Both the position numbers and the translations under genes were made by a program. Positions 1 to 8,525 of a stretch of DNA of 64,000 bases are shown piece after piece. The notes below the pieces were generated by a model that did not search any database, had not been told where the DNA came from, and was given only the letters and a program-made list of their open reading frames with translations. Source of the stretch: Acidimangrovimonas sediminis (GTDB lineage Bacteria; Pseudomonadota; Alphaproteobacteria; Rhodobacterales; Rhodobacteraceae); NCBI RefSeq assembly GCF_002871005.1, contig NZ_PHSN01000027.1, forward strand, positions 24,104 through 88,103. Direction: 5' to 3'. Positions within the stretch are counted from its first letter, which is position 1; the number at the start of each line of letters is the position of its first letter.

Positions 1-194
1 CGGGCCCCGCGCCCGAGGTGCTGGCGCGGATCGGCGAGCGGTTCGAGAAGAACGCGGCCTCGACCGGCGAGAGCGCGGGGCTGGGCCTGTCGATCGCGCG
101 GCAAGTGGCCGAGGCCTACGGCGGGTCCCTCGTGCTGCGGCCGGTGCCGCGGGGCTTCCGGGCCGCGCTGGTGCTGCCGGGGGCGGGGGCATGA
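1..194 (+). CDS. Sensor histidine kinase, C-terminal end (5' truncated by window)
   Basis: Only the last 63 residues or so of the protein lie in the window. They read as the end of a HATPase_c ATP-binding domain: an F-box-like stretch (IGERFEKN), then a G2 box (GAGLGLSIAR variant, SAGLGLSIARQVAEAYGG), then the final strand of the fold ending in VLPGAGA. The stop TGA overlaps the ATG of the next gene (ATGA), which suggests translational coupling to the binding-protein gene that follows. The kinase would autophosphorylate on a His upstream of the window. The family is clear; the signal sensed is not visible. Confidence 0.85.
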   Translation, partial: GPAPEVLARIGERFEKNAASTGESAGLGLSIARQVAEAYGGSLVLRPVPRGFRAALVLPGAGA

Positions 195-1342
195 GGGGGC
201 GGCGCCTTTCGTGGCCTCGGGGGGGCGGGCGCCTCCTCGCTACGCTCCTCGGAGACTGGGGGTGGGCGCTGCGGCGGGGGGCGCTTTCCCTCTGTCTCGG
301 GCTGTCGCTGCTGCCGGCGTTGGCGCAGGCCCAGACACGGGAACAGGCCCAGACACAGAGACAGCCCGGGCCGATCGAGGCGCGGCAGCGTTACGGGCCC
401 AAGGGGGTGCCGGCGATGGTGCTGCGCTCGACCACCGACATCAAGGTGCTGGGCCCGACGATCGACGATTTCGTGGCGCGCAATCCCGGCGTGGCGGTGG
501 ATTTCCAGCAATGGGGTTCCAACGACCTCTACGCCGCCACCGCCCGGGACTGCGACGCGGGCCGTCCCGCCGCCGACGCGGTGCTGTCCTCGGCGGTGCA
601 GCAGATGGTCGAACTGGTCAACCGTGCCTGCGCACAGCCCTACCGGTCCTCGCTGACCGCGTCGCTGCCCGCCGCGCGGCGCTGGCGCGACGAGATCTGG
701 GGCGTGACGCTGGAGCCTGCGGTCATCATCTACAACACCCATCTGGTGCCTGCCGCGGATGTGCCGCGCACCCGCTTCGCCCTGCTTGACCTGATGCGCC
801 GGTCCGACCGGCGCTACGACGGGAAGATCGCGACCTACGACATCGAGGCTTCGGGGCTGGGCTATCTTTTCGCGTTCGAGGATAGCCTGGAGGCCTCGAC
901 CTTCGGGTCGCTGATCGAGGGGTTCAGTCGCGCCCATGCGGTGGCGACCTGCTGCTCGGCCGAGATCATCAAGGGGGTGTCGGACGGCACCTACAAGATC
1001 GCCTACAACGTGCTGGGATCCTACGTGAACGCGCGGCGCGACCCGGGGGTGGGGGTGGTGCTGCCGCTCGACTACACGCTGGTGCTGTCGCGCGGCTACA
1101 TGATCCCGCGGGGCGCGGGACATGCCGCCTGGGCCGAGCGACTGGTGGATTTCCTGCTCTCGCCCGCCGGCCAGCAGGACCTGTCGCGCGCGGGCCTTGT
1201 GATGGTAAGCCGCACCGACGAGGGTACGCCGCCGGAAAGCGTGCTGCGGCCCATCGCGATCACCCCGGTCCTGCTGGTGGCGCTCGACGCGCAGAAACGC
1301 GCCCAGTTCATCCGCCGCTGGCGCGACGTCTTCGGCCGCTGA
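191..1342 (+). CDS. Periplasmic substrate-binding protein coupled to a sensor kinase
   Basis: The 383-residue protein looks like an ABC-type extracellular solute-binding protein of the iron/2-aminoethylphosphonate class (SBP_bac_6/11-like), judged by the opening VLRSTTDIKVLGPTIDDFVARNPG and a hinge region with EPAVIIYNT. A signal peptide is visible (hydrophobic core about residues 30-44, AQA cleavage site near 47), but the n-region is about 28 residues, which is long. I kept this ATG because it overlaps the kinase stop by 4 bp and no other in-frame ATG or GTG precedes the core. No permease or ATPase gene follows, so it may present ligand to the adjacent kinase rather than feed transport; that is inference. 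Confidence 0.75.
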   Translation: MRGRRLSWPRGGGRLLATLLGDWGWALRRGALSLCLGLSLLPALAQAQTREQAQTQRQPGPIEARQRYGPKGVPAMVLRSTTDIKVLGPTIDDFVARNPGVAVDFQQWGSNDLYAATARDCDAGRPAADAVLSSAVQQMVELVNRACAQPYRSSLTASLPAARRWRDEIWGVTLEPAVIIYNTHLVPAADVPRTRFALLDLMRRSDRRYDGKIATYDIEASGLGYLFAFEDSLEASTFGSLIEGFSRAHAVATCCSAEIIKGVSDGTYKIAYNVLGSYVNARRDPGVGVVLPLDYTLVLSRGYMIPRGAGHAAWAERLVDFLLSPAGQQDLSRAGLVMVSRTDEGTPPESVLRPIAITPVLLVALDAQKRAQFIRRWRDVFGR

Positions 1343-1442
1343 TCCGGGGGGAGGGGGCCGCCGACCGTGGCCCTCTCCGGCTTTCATCCTGGTGGAAATA
1401 TTCAGGCGGGTCCGGGGCGTGCAGCCCACGGCCGAGCCCAGG

Positions 1443-1871
1443 TCACTTCTTCAAGGCGTCGCGGATGTCGAGCAGCACTTCCAGTTCGGTCGGCCCCTTC
1501 GGCGCGGCGGGCACCGGCTCGCCCTTCTTGGTCGCGGCGTCCTTCACGCGGTTCACCATCTTGACCAGCATGAAGACGACGAAGGCGATGATGAGGAAGT
1601 TGATCACCGCCATGATGAAGCTGCCATAGGCGAAGATCGACGCCCCGGCCTTGCGCGCCTCGTCGAGGCTGGCCGCGGCCGGCACGGTGCCCGAAAGCAC
1701 GAAGTAGTTGTTGGTGAAATCGACGCCGCCGGTGAACAGCCCGATGATCGGGTTGATGATGTCCTTGACCATCGAACTGACGATCGCGGTGAAGGCCGCG
1801 CCGACGATGATGCCGACGGCCATGTCCATGACATTGCCCTTGGCAATGAAATCCCTGAATTCCTTGAGCAT
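1443..1871 (-). CDS. mscL: Large-conductance mechanosensitive channel MscL
   Basis: This 142-residue inner-membrane protein forms the pressure-relief channel that opens under membrane tension after hypo-osmotic shock. Features seen are the amphipathic N-terminus [16 protein letters not shown]1 about residues 15-45 ([20 protein letters not shown] then NPIIG), a periplasmic loop, TM2 about residues 83-106, and a charged C-terminal helix ending DIRDALKK. The frame extends 23 residues upstream, but MscL begins at MLKEF, so that start was chosen. The gene lies downstream of pheT on the same strand, separated by the pheT terminator, so it probably has its own promoter. Confidence 0.95.
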   Translation of the reverse strand: MLKEFRDFIAKGNVMDMAVGIIVGAAFTAIVSSMVKDIINPIIGLFTGGVDFTNNYFVLSGTVPAAASLDEARKAGASIFAYGSFIMAVINFLIIAFVVFMLVKMVNRVKDAATKKGEPVPAAPKGPTELEVLLDIRDALKK

Positions 1872-1968
1872 CCCTGCGCCTCGTCTGTCCCTGGTCGCGG
1901 CCGCCGCCTGGCCGGTCAACTGTTTGCGGCTCCAAAACATTTACCATGTTTCCGGGGGATTGGCGCAG

Positions 1969-2003
1969 AAAAAGACCGGGCCGGCGCAAGATCGCGCCGG
2001 CCC
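1969..2003 (-). terminator. Rho-independent terminator of pheT
   Basis: Arms GGGCCGGCGC (1978-1987) and GCGCCGGCCC (1994-2003) pair perfectly around a 6-nt loop. On the minus strand the hairpin is followed by a T-run (complement of AAAAA at 1969-1973). It starts about 57 bp past the pheT stop, so it should end transcription before mscL. Confidence 0.85.
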
Positions 2004-2059
2004 GTGTCTCAGGGTTCGCAGTGCCTCAGGGTTCCCAGTGTCGCCCAGGCGCGCGCGGC

Positions 2060-4480
2060 TCAGCCGCGCAGCGTGCCGCCGGTCGCCTTGGCGACCTTCT
2101 CGACGATCTTGGCGCCCACGGCCTCGATCTCCTCGTCGGTCAGGGTCTTGTCCCGGGGCTGCAGCCGCACGGTGATCGCGATCGATTTCTTGCCCGCGCC
2201 CATCTGCGCCTCGGCCTTCTCGCCCGAGAAGGTGTCGAAGACGGCGACCCGCTCGATCAGCGCCTTGTCCGCGCCCTGCGCCGCATTCACCAGCGTCAGC
2301 GCCTCGACGCCGGCATCCACCACGAAGGCGAAATCACGCTCGACCGCCTGCAGGCCCGAAAGCGTCAGCGCGGGGCGGGTGGTGCCCTTGGCCTTGGGTT
2401 GCGGCACGTTGGCGACGGCGACGGTGAAGGCGACCGCCGGCCCCTTCACCCCCAGCTCGGCCAGCACCTTGGGGTGCAGCTCGCCGAAGGCCGCAAGCAT
2501 GTTGGGGCCAAGGGTCATCCGGCCCGACCGGCCCGGGTGCCACCAGCCCGCCACCTTGCGGTCGATCTGCGTCCGGGCGGGCGCGCCAAGTGCGGCCAGC
2601 ACCGCCTCGGCATCCGCCTTGGCATCGTAAAGGTCCACCGGCCGGCGCGACCCGAAGGGATCGCGGGGCGCCGAGGCCCCGACCAGAAGGCCCGTCGCAT
2701 GCAGCACCTGCTCGCCCGGCTCGCCGCCGGTGAAGGCCGGGCCGATCTCGCACAGAGCCAGATCCATGAAGCCGCGCGCCTGGTTGCGGGCCGCGGCCTG
2801 CAACAGGCCCGGCAGCAGATCGGGCCGCATGTGCGTCATCTCGGATGAGATCGGGTTGTCGACACGCAGCGCCTCTTCCCCGCCGCCGAACAGCGTGGCC
2901 GAGGCCTGGTCGATGAACGAGTAAGTCACACATTCGTTGTAGCCGAGCGCAGCCATCGTCCGCCGGGCGGCGTTCTCGCGCACCTGCGTGGGCGTCAGGA
3001 TCGGGGCGGGCACCCCGGCCTGCGTCCGCGCCATCGGCTTGCCTTCCAGCTTGGTCAGCGAGGCGATCCGCGCCACCTCTTCCACCAGGTCAGCGGAGCC
3101 CAGGACGTCGGGCCGCCACGACGGCGGCGTCGCCATGTCACCGTCGAGCGTGAAGCCGAGCGCCGTCAGCGTCGCGCGCTGGGTCTCGGGCGCGATCTCC
3201 ATCCCGACGAGCGATTGCACACGGTCGGTGTCGAGCTTGTAGGCCCGCGACGTGTCGGGCACCGCGCCGTCGGAGACCACCTCCGACGCCTCGCCGCCGC
3301 AGAGGTCGAGGACCATCTGCGTCGCCAGTTCCAGCCCCGGCAGGGTGAATTCGGGGTCCACCCCGCGCTCGAACCGGTAGCGCGCGTCGGAATTGATCTT
3401 CAGCGCGCGGCCGGTCGTGGCCACGGTGATCGGGTCCCAATAGGCGCTTTCAAGGAAGACGTCGGTCGTTTCCTCGGTGCAGCCCGAAAGCTCGCCGCCC
3501 ATGATGCCTGCGATGCTCTCGACCTCTTCGGCGTCCGAGATCGCCATCATGCCCGGCGCCAGCGTGTAGGTCTTGCCGTCGAGCGCGAGGATCTCCTCGC
3601 CGCCCTGCGCCGGGTGGATGGTCAGCGCGCCGCCCTTCACCTTGGCCACGTCGAAGACGTGCAGCGGGCGGTTCAGGTCCATCGTGAAGAGGTTGGTGAT
3701 GTCGACAAGCGCCGAGATCGGCCGGAGCCCGATCGCCCGCAGCCGACGTTGCAGCCAGTCGGGCGAGGGGCCGTTCTTGACGCCGCGGATCACCCGCCCC
3801 GCGAAGTAGGGGCAGCCCTTATCCTTTAGCGCGGGGTCGATGGTCACGCTGACCGGGCTGGGGAACGTGCCCGCGACCGCCGCGATTTCCAACGGCTTCA
3901 GCGTGCCCAGACCGCGCGCCGCCAGATCGCGGGCGACGCCGCGCACGCCAAGGGCATCGGGCCGGTTCGGGGTGATCTTGATGTAGATCATCGGGTCGTT
4001 GAGCTTGCGGTAGTCGATGAACCGCGCGCCCAGCGGCGCGTCTTCGGGCAGGTCGATGATGCCGTCGTGATCGTCCGACAGCTCCAATTCACGCTCCGAA
4101 CACAGCATGCCGTTCGATTCCACGCCGCGGATCACTCCGGGCTTCAGGTCGACGCCGGTGCCGGGAACATGCGTCCCGACCGGGGCGAAGACGCCCACCA
4201 GGCCGGTGCGCGCGTTCGGCGCGCCGCAGACCACCTGCACCTCTTCCGACGGCGCATCGGGGCCGTTCGGCCAGGTCTCGACCCGACACAGCCGCAGCCG
4301 GTCGGCATTCGGGTGCTGCACCGCCTCGATCACCCGGCAGATGCGAAAGGCGCCCAGCGTGTCCGCCGGGTTCTCGACCTCCTCGACCTCAAGGCCGAGG
4401 TCGGTAAGCGCATAGAGGATCTCATCCAGGGAGGCCTCGGTCTCGAGGTGATCCTTCAGCCAGGACAGGGTGAATTTCAT
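2060..4480 (-). CDS. pheT: Phenylalanine--tRNA ligase beta subunit
   Basis: This 806-residue cytoplasmic protein is the beta chain of the alpha2-beta2 enzyme that charges tRNA(Phe). It opens with the canonical MKFTLSWLKDHLETEASLDEI, followed by an EMAP/OB-type tRNA-binding domain (about 40-150), the B3/B4 editing domain (about 210-380, with GCPYFAGRVIRGVKNG), B5 (about 400-475), the catalytic-like core, and a C-terminal FDX-ACB anticodon-binding domain (from about 710, RDFAFVVD). The open frame continues 24 residues further upstream, but the conserved N-terminus fixes the start. pheS is not next to it; the upstream neighbour on the same strand is mobB, about 110 bp away. Confidence 0.96.
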   Translation of the reverse strand: MKFTLSWLKDHLETEASLDEILYALTDLGLEVEEVENPADTLGAFRICRVIEAVQHPNADRLRLCRVETWPNGPDAPSEEVQVVCGAPNARTGLVGVFAPVGTHVPGTGVDLKPGVIRGVESNGMLCSERELELSDDHDGIIDLPEDAPLGARFIDYRKLNDPMIYIKITPNRPDALGVRGVARDLAARGLGTLKPLEIAAVAGTFPSPVSVTIDPALKDKGCPYFAGRVIRGVKNGPSPDWLQRRLRAIGLRPISALVDITNLFTMDLNRPLHVFDVAKVKGGALTIHPAQGGEEILALDGKTYTLAPGMMAISDAEEVESIAGIMGGELSGCTEETTDVFLESAYWDPITVATTGRALKINSDARYRFERGVDPEFTLPGLELATQMVLDLCGGEASEVVSDGAVPDTSRAYKLDTDRVQSLVGMEIAPETQRATLTALGFTLDGDMATPPSWRPDVLGSADLVEEVARIASLTKLEGKPMARTQAGVPAPILTPTQVRENAARRTMAALGYNECVTYSFIDQASATLFGGGEEALRVDNPISSEMTHMRPDLLPGLLQAAARNQARGFMDLALCEIGPAFTGGEPGEQVLHATGLLVGASAPRDPFGSRRPVDLYDAKADAEAVLAALGAPARTQIDRKVAGWWHPGRSGRMTLGPNMLAAFGELHPKVLAELGVKGPAVAFTVAVANVPQPKAKGTTRPALTLSGLQAVERDFAFVVDAGVEALTLVNAAQGADKALIERVAVFDTFSGEKAEAQMGAGKKSIAITVRLQPRDKTLTDEEIEAVGAKIVEKVAKATGGTLRG

Positions 4481-4589
4481 CGCACGGGCCCTTCGGAAAA
4501 CTGTCGCCCGCGGCTTAGCGCAAAGCCGGGCGGAGGGGAAGGGCAGGGCCACCCGCTCCTCCGATCACCTCCGGCACCTGTTGTCTCCC

Positions 4590-5144
4590 TCAGCCTGCCG
4601 TGCGGGGCAGCCCGAGCGTTTCGGCGATGAAATCGGCGATCGCAGGGATGTCGTCGAGGCCGAAGAGGCGCAGGCCCTCATCGCTGACCGGGTGGTCGGC
4701 GGCGATCGCCACGACGCTGGGATCGCCCGGCGCGATCGGTGCGCGGTCGCGGGTTGCGGTGCGGCGGCATTCGATCTTGGGCTGCGGTTCGCGCTTGAAC
4801 CCCTCGACCAGCACGAGGTCACAGGGACCGAGCCTGGAAAGCACCGCGTCCAGTGTCGGTTCCGGCCCGTCGCGAACCTCGTGCATCAGCGCCCAGCGTG
4901 CGCCGGTCACCAGCGCGACCTCGGCGGCCCCGGCGCTGCGGTGGCGGTGGCTGTCCGTCCCGGTCCGGTCGATGTCGAACCCGTGGTGCGCGTGTTTCAC
5001 GGTCGACACCCGCAGCCCGCGCGCGGTGAACTCGGTCACCAGACGCTCGGTCAGGGTGGTCTTGCCGGAATTCTTCCAGCCGGTGATGCCGAATACGGGG
5101 GGCATCCGCGGGGCTGTGCCGGGGTGAGTCCGGGTCGAGGTCAT
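4590..5144 (-). CDS. mobB: Molybdopterin-guanine dinucleotide biosynthesis adaptor MobB
   Basis: This 184-residue GTP-binding protein assists MobA in attaching GMP to molybdopterin to make the bis-MGD cofactor of DMSO-reductase-family enzymes. The P-loop GWKNSGKTTL is at about residues 22-31, preceded by FGIT as usual, and followed by STVKHAHHGFDID and VLVEGFKREPQPKIE, both MobB hallmarks. It overlaps the end of mobA by 4 bp, so the two genes form a translationally coupled unit. Length is normal for a stand-alone MobB. Confidence 0.94.
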   Translation of the reverse strand: MTSTRTHPGTAPRMPPVFGITGWKNSGKTTLTERLVTEFTARGLRVSTVKHAHHGFDIDRTGTDSHRHRSAGAAEVALVTGARWALMHEVRDGPEPTLDAVLSRLGPCDLVLVEGFKREPQPKIECRRTATRDRAPIAPGDPSVVAIAADHPVSDEGLRLFGLDDIPAIADFIAETLGLPRTAG

Positions 5145-5959
5145 GTGCGGCCGCTCTGCGAAGGGGGCGGGCTGCCGGGGGCGTCGGCGAAACCTTCCTC
5201 CCCGTCCAGGTCGTTCCCCTCCCCGAAATCGTCGCCGAATCCGTCGCCGAAGCTCTCGTCGAAATCCCTGTCGCCGATTTCGTCGTGTCTCTCGTCCAGG
5301 TCGCTGTTTCCGGCTTCCGCCGCGATCTCGGCGGTACTCTCTTCGGGGGCGGACTTGTCGGGAGCCAGGATCGCCTCGGCCAGCGCCAGGTCCTCGGGGG
5401 TGTTGGCGTTGAAGAAGGGATCGGGCGCATCCGGGCCGGGCGGCGGAAAGGTCAGCACGTCATGCGGATGGTGCAACATGAAATCGCGCACCCGCCGGGT
5501 CGGACCGGACCGGAGCCAGTCGCGCAGCGGCCCCGCAAGCTCGACCGGCCACAGCGCGCAGACCGGCTGCAACCCGGCGGGCGAATGCGGCACCACGATG
5601 CGCCCCGGCCGCATGACCATCCGCATCCGGGGCGCAAGGTCGTAGGGCAGGAACGGCATGTCCGTCGCCACGGTCATCACATGGCTCACCCCCTGCGGGG
5701 CGGCCCATTCCATCGCGCGCAGGATGCCCGCCAGAGGTCCCGGCCGGCCCGCCACGCTGTCCGCGAGGACCGGCAGGTCGAACCGCGCGTAGAGGGCCGA
5801 CTCGCCGTTGGAGTTGATTGCCAGCGCCGAGACCTGATGCGCGAGGCGGCCGATCGCATGGGCGATCAGCGGTGCGCCGGCAAGGTCTGTCAGCGCCTTG
5901 TCGGTGCCCATGCGCTCCGACTTGCCGCCCGCCAGGATCATGCAGGGTATCGGCTTCAT
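5141..5959 (-). CDS. mobA: Molybdenum cofactor guanylyltransferase MobA with acidic C-terminal tail
   Basis: The enzyme transfers GMP from GTP to molybdopterin. Residues 1-200 are a standard MobA: nucleotide-binding LAGGKSERMGTDKAL near the N-terminus, VATDMPFLP carrying the metal-binding Asp around residue 100, and FNANTPEDL near 183-191. The start was set at MKPIPCMILAGG because 26 earlier in-frame residues are basic low complexity. After residue 200, where MobA normally ends, there are about 72 extra residues rich in D, E, G and F (repeats of the type FGDGFGDDFGEG). The reading frame is open to a stop 4 bp inside mobB. The core assignment is firm; the tail's function is unknown. Confidence 0.93.
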   Translation of the reverse strand: MKPIPCMILAGGKSERMGTDKALTDLAGAPLIAHAIGRLAHQVSALAINSNGESALYARFDLPVLADSVAGRPGPLAGILRAMEWAAPQGVSHVMTVATDMPFLPYDLAPRMRMVMRPGRIVVPHSPAGLQPVCALWPVELAGPLRDWLRSGPTRRVRDFMLHHPHDVLTFPPPGPDAPDPFFNANTPEDLALAEAILAPDKSAPEESTAEIAAEAGNSDLDERHDEIGDRDFDESFGDGFGDDFGEGNDLDGEEGFADAPGSPPPSQSGRT

Positions 5960-6369
5960 GTCCCCTCCGTCCACCGCCTGCGATCGCCGGATCCGGCGCC
6001 GCCGGGGGATGCTAGGCGCCCGCGGCGGGGGCGGCAAGGGTGGGCGGATCGCGGGGCTTGCCGGGGTCGCTCTCCGGCGGCCTGCGGGAAGGGGCGGCAG
6101 GGCCCGGGAAGGGCATGCTCGCGATCTCGTGAAGTTCGCGACCGGACGCGGGGCGATGCCGCCGGACGATCAGCCGGGGGCGGTCCGGCGCAGGGCAGGA
6201 CAGGAGAAACGAGCCCCCTCCAGCCCCGACATTCCGGGGGCGCTCGACCTGAGGGGGGCGGCCGCCGCGCCTGTCCGCCGGGCGAAAGGGCAGTGCGGGC
6301 CGGAGGGGCCGCGGGGCTATGCCTGGGAGGCGTTCCACAATGCTGCCGGAAATTTCGCCTGAGGAAACG
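5960..6369. other. Intergenic region between mobA and a small membrane-protein gene
   Basis: About 410 bp of very GC-rich DNA without a credible gene; the open frames across it encode Arg/Pro/Gly-rich low-complexity strings. The right end becomes more AT-rich from about 6350, where a TATAAG hexamer (6423-6428) just inside the next feature could be a -10 element, but I see no -35 at the correct spacing. Confidence 0.5.
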
Positions 6370-6615
6370 ATGAGTTGCGCCGATTTGCACCATTTCGCCA
6401 CAATTCGCCGGGCCGTTTCATGTATAAGCCACATTATGGACCAGATTCTTGCAATCCCCGCCGACCGTCGCCGCGTCAACCAGCCGATGCTCTGCGCGCT
6501 GATGGGCCTGACCGCCCTGCTGTTGATCGGCTGGCAGGGGCTTGCCCCGAATGCCGAAACGGCCGACGCGGCTTCCGCGCTGTCGGGCTCGGTCATGACG
6601 GTGGCCAGCCGCTGA
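6370..6615 (+). CDS. Small predicted single-pass membrane protein
   Basis: A small protein not assigned to a family. From the ATG at 6370, which has GAGGA (6361-6365) just upstream, it is 81 residues; an alternative ATG at 6436 (MDQILAIPADRRR) gives 59 residues but has no Shine-Dalgarno. Both contain one hydrophobic segment, MLCALMGLTALLLIGWQ, followed by an Ala-rich tail ending SALSGSVMTVASR. It sits 85 bp before the ArnT-like gene in the same orientation. It is more likely real than not, because its AT-rich upstream stretch and hydrophobic helix are unlike the surrounding shadow frames, but the start is uncertain. Confidence 0.5.
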   Translation: MSCADLHHFATIRRAVSCISHIMDQILAIPADRRRVNQPMLCALMGLTALLLIGWQGLAPNAETADAASALSGSVMTVASR

Positions 6616-6700
6616 GGCAAGCCACAGGTCCGGCAGGGCTTTTCACCCGCGGCCCGGCGATGTAACGATCCGGCACCACGGAACCAGGCCCGAGTGCTGC

Positions 6701-8380
6701 ATGACCCAGATCGCCCGCCGGCTGAACCAGGCCCTTGCGCGCCTCTGCGGACTGCCGCCCCTTGCCGCGGGCCTTGGCGTCTGCCTGCTGGTGGCGCTGC
6801 TTTCGCTGGCCGCCTTTCTTCCCGCGTTCACCACGCTGCCGCCGGTCGACCGCGACGAGGCGCGCTTTGCCCAGGCGTCGAGCCAGATGGCCGCGACCGG
6901 CGACATCGTCGACATCCGATTCCAGGACAAGCCCCGGTACAAGAAGCCCGTGGGGATCTACTGGCTTCAGGCCGCCGCGGCCGAGGTGACGGGCGGCCCC
7001 GTCGCGGCGCCGATCTGGCATTACCGGATCCCGTCGCTGATCGCGGCGGTGCTGGCGGCTGTTCTGACCGCACGGCTGGCCATGGTGTTCGGCGGCGCGG
7101 CGGCGGGGCTGGCGGCCGGTCTGCCCTTCGCCGGCATGTTCGTGCTGGGGGCGGAGGCGCACCTTGCCACCACCGACGCGGTGCTGCTTCTGACCATACT
7201 TTGCGCCCAGCTGCCGCTTGCCCGCATCTACCGCGACGCCCGTGCCGCGGAATTCGCCCCGCCGACACCGCTTGGCTGGGGCGGCGTTGCGCTGTTCTGG
7301 GGCGGGCTGGCGGCCGGCACGCTGGTGAAGGGGCCGATCGCGCCAGGCGTGGTCGCGCTGACCATCGCTGCGCTGACGATCGCCCACCGGCGCGCGCGCT
7401 GGCTGGGGGCGCTGCGCCCGAAACCGGGGATCATGCTTTACCTCCTGCTCGTGCTGCCGTGGTTCGTGGCGATCACCTGGCGCTCGGGCATGGGCTTCTG
7501 GGACGCGGCGCTGGGGCGCGACCTGCTGGGCAAGGTGGCCGGGGCGCAGGAAAGCCACGGCGCGCCGCCCGGCACCTACCTCGCGCTCCTGTGGTTCACC
7601 TTCCAGCCGGCCGCGATCGCGCTCGGCCTCGCGCTGCCCGCGATCTGGGCCGCGCGGCACCGCGCCGGCGTGGCCTTCGCGCTGGCCTGGGCCGTTCCCG
7701 GCTGGCTGGTGTTCGAGGCGGCGCCGACCAAGCTGATGCACTACGTGCTGCCGTTCTATCCCGCCCTCGCGCTTGCCATCGGCATCGTCTGGTCCGGCGC
7801 GGCGGTGCGGCCGCTGGTGAAGGGGCGCCGCTGGGCCTTCTACGTGCTGGGGGCGTTGCCGGTGCTGATGCTTGCGGCCGTGGGCGGCTACTGCATCTCG
7901 CTGGGGGCGATGCCGGTGCTGCCACTCGTCGCCGGGTTCGTGGTGCTGGGGCTGGGGCTGGCCCTGACCCATGCCGCGCTGCGCGCCGCCCTGCCGCAGG
8001 CCGCCTTGCTGGGCCTGTGGCTGGTGGGCGCGGGTGTCACCGGTGGCGCGCTGGCAAGTGCGGCGGCGACGCCCGCGCTCTGGCCTGCGCCGGCGATCGC
8101 CACACTGATCCCGCCCGACGCCGCCTGCAAGCAGATCACGCTTTACGAGATCGGCTATGACGAACCGTCGCTCGTCTTCCTCGCGCCGGGCCCGGTGGTC
8201 GCGTCCACGCTGCCCGCGCTGACGGCCGCGCTGTCCTCCGACCGATGCGTTGCCGCCGTGGTGCCGGATGCCGACGCCGCCCGGGTGCTGGGTGCCCGGC
8301 GTCTGGGTACGGTCACCGGGCTGAACATCGGCACCGGCCGGAAGGTCGACCTCGCCGTCTTCGGACCCGCCAAGAAGTGA
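6701..8380 (+). CDS. ArnT-like glycosyltransferase, GT39/PMT-type membrane protein
   Basis: This 559-residue inner-membrane protein resembles glycosyltransferases that use polyprenyl-phosphate sugars (ArnT/PMT superfamily). The first TM helix is about residues 22-44. It is followed by the acidic motif PVDRDEARFAQAS (about 49-61), the position of the catalytic Asp in the periplasmic loop, and by KPRYKKPVGIYWLQ, the usual ArnT-type continuation. Further helices fill the protein to about residue 470, and a small soluble tail follows. In relatives it modifies lipid A or another envelope glycan; the acceptor here cannot be read from the sequence. No arn operon genes surround it. Confidence 0.85.
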   Translation: MTQIARRLNQALARLCGLPPLAAGLGVCLLVALLSLAAFLPAFTTLPPVDRDEARFAQASSQMAATGDIVDIRFQDKPRYKKPVGIYWLQAAAAEVTGGPVAAPIWHYRIPSLIAAVLAAVLTARLAMVFGGAAAGLAAGLPFAGMFVLGAEAHLATTDAVLLLTILCAQLPLARIYRDARAAEFAPPTPLGWGGVALFWGGLAAGTLVKGPIAPGVVALTIAALTIAHRRARWLGALRPKPGIMLYLLLVLPWFVAITWRSGMGFWDAALGRDLLGKVAGAQESHGAPPGTYLALLWFTFQPAAIALGLALPAIWAARHRAGVAFALAWAVPGWLVFEAAPTKLMHYVLPFYPALALAIGIVWSGAAVRPLVKGRRWAFYVLGALPVLMLAAVGGYCISLGAMPVLPLVAGFVVLGLGLALTHAALRAALPQAALLGLWLVGAGVTGGALASAAATPALWPAPAIATLIPPDAACKQITLYEIGYDEPSLVFLAPGPVVASTLPALTAALSSDRCVAAVVPDADAARVLGARRLGTVTGLNIGTGRKVDLAVFGPAKK

Positions 8381-8525
8381 CCCCGCCACCCGGCGTGCCC
8401 GAGGCGCGGTGTGCGGCACGGCCCGGACGCTTTGCCGCGGGCGCCGTGGAAACCGTCAGCTGCGGTTGCGGCGGGGCGCGGATGGCGCTCTACTCGGGCC
8501 GAAGGACTCAACCCGCGGGAAGGCG

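Noticed and set aside
1385..1415. Further copy of the dispersed GATATTT repeat arm (GGTGGAAATATTCAGG)
   Set aside because: Resemblance is limited to a short A/T core; too diverged to call a copy.
6385..6428. Sigma-70 promoter TTGCAC ... TATAAG
   Set aside because: The spacing between the hexamers is 32 bp, too long for a standard promoter.
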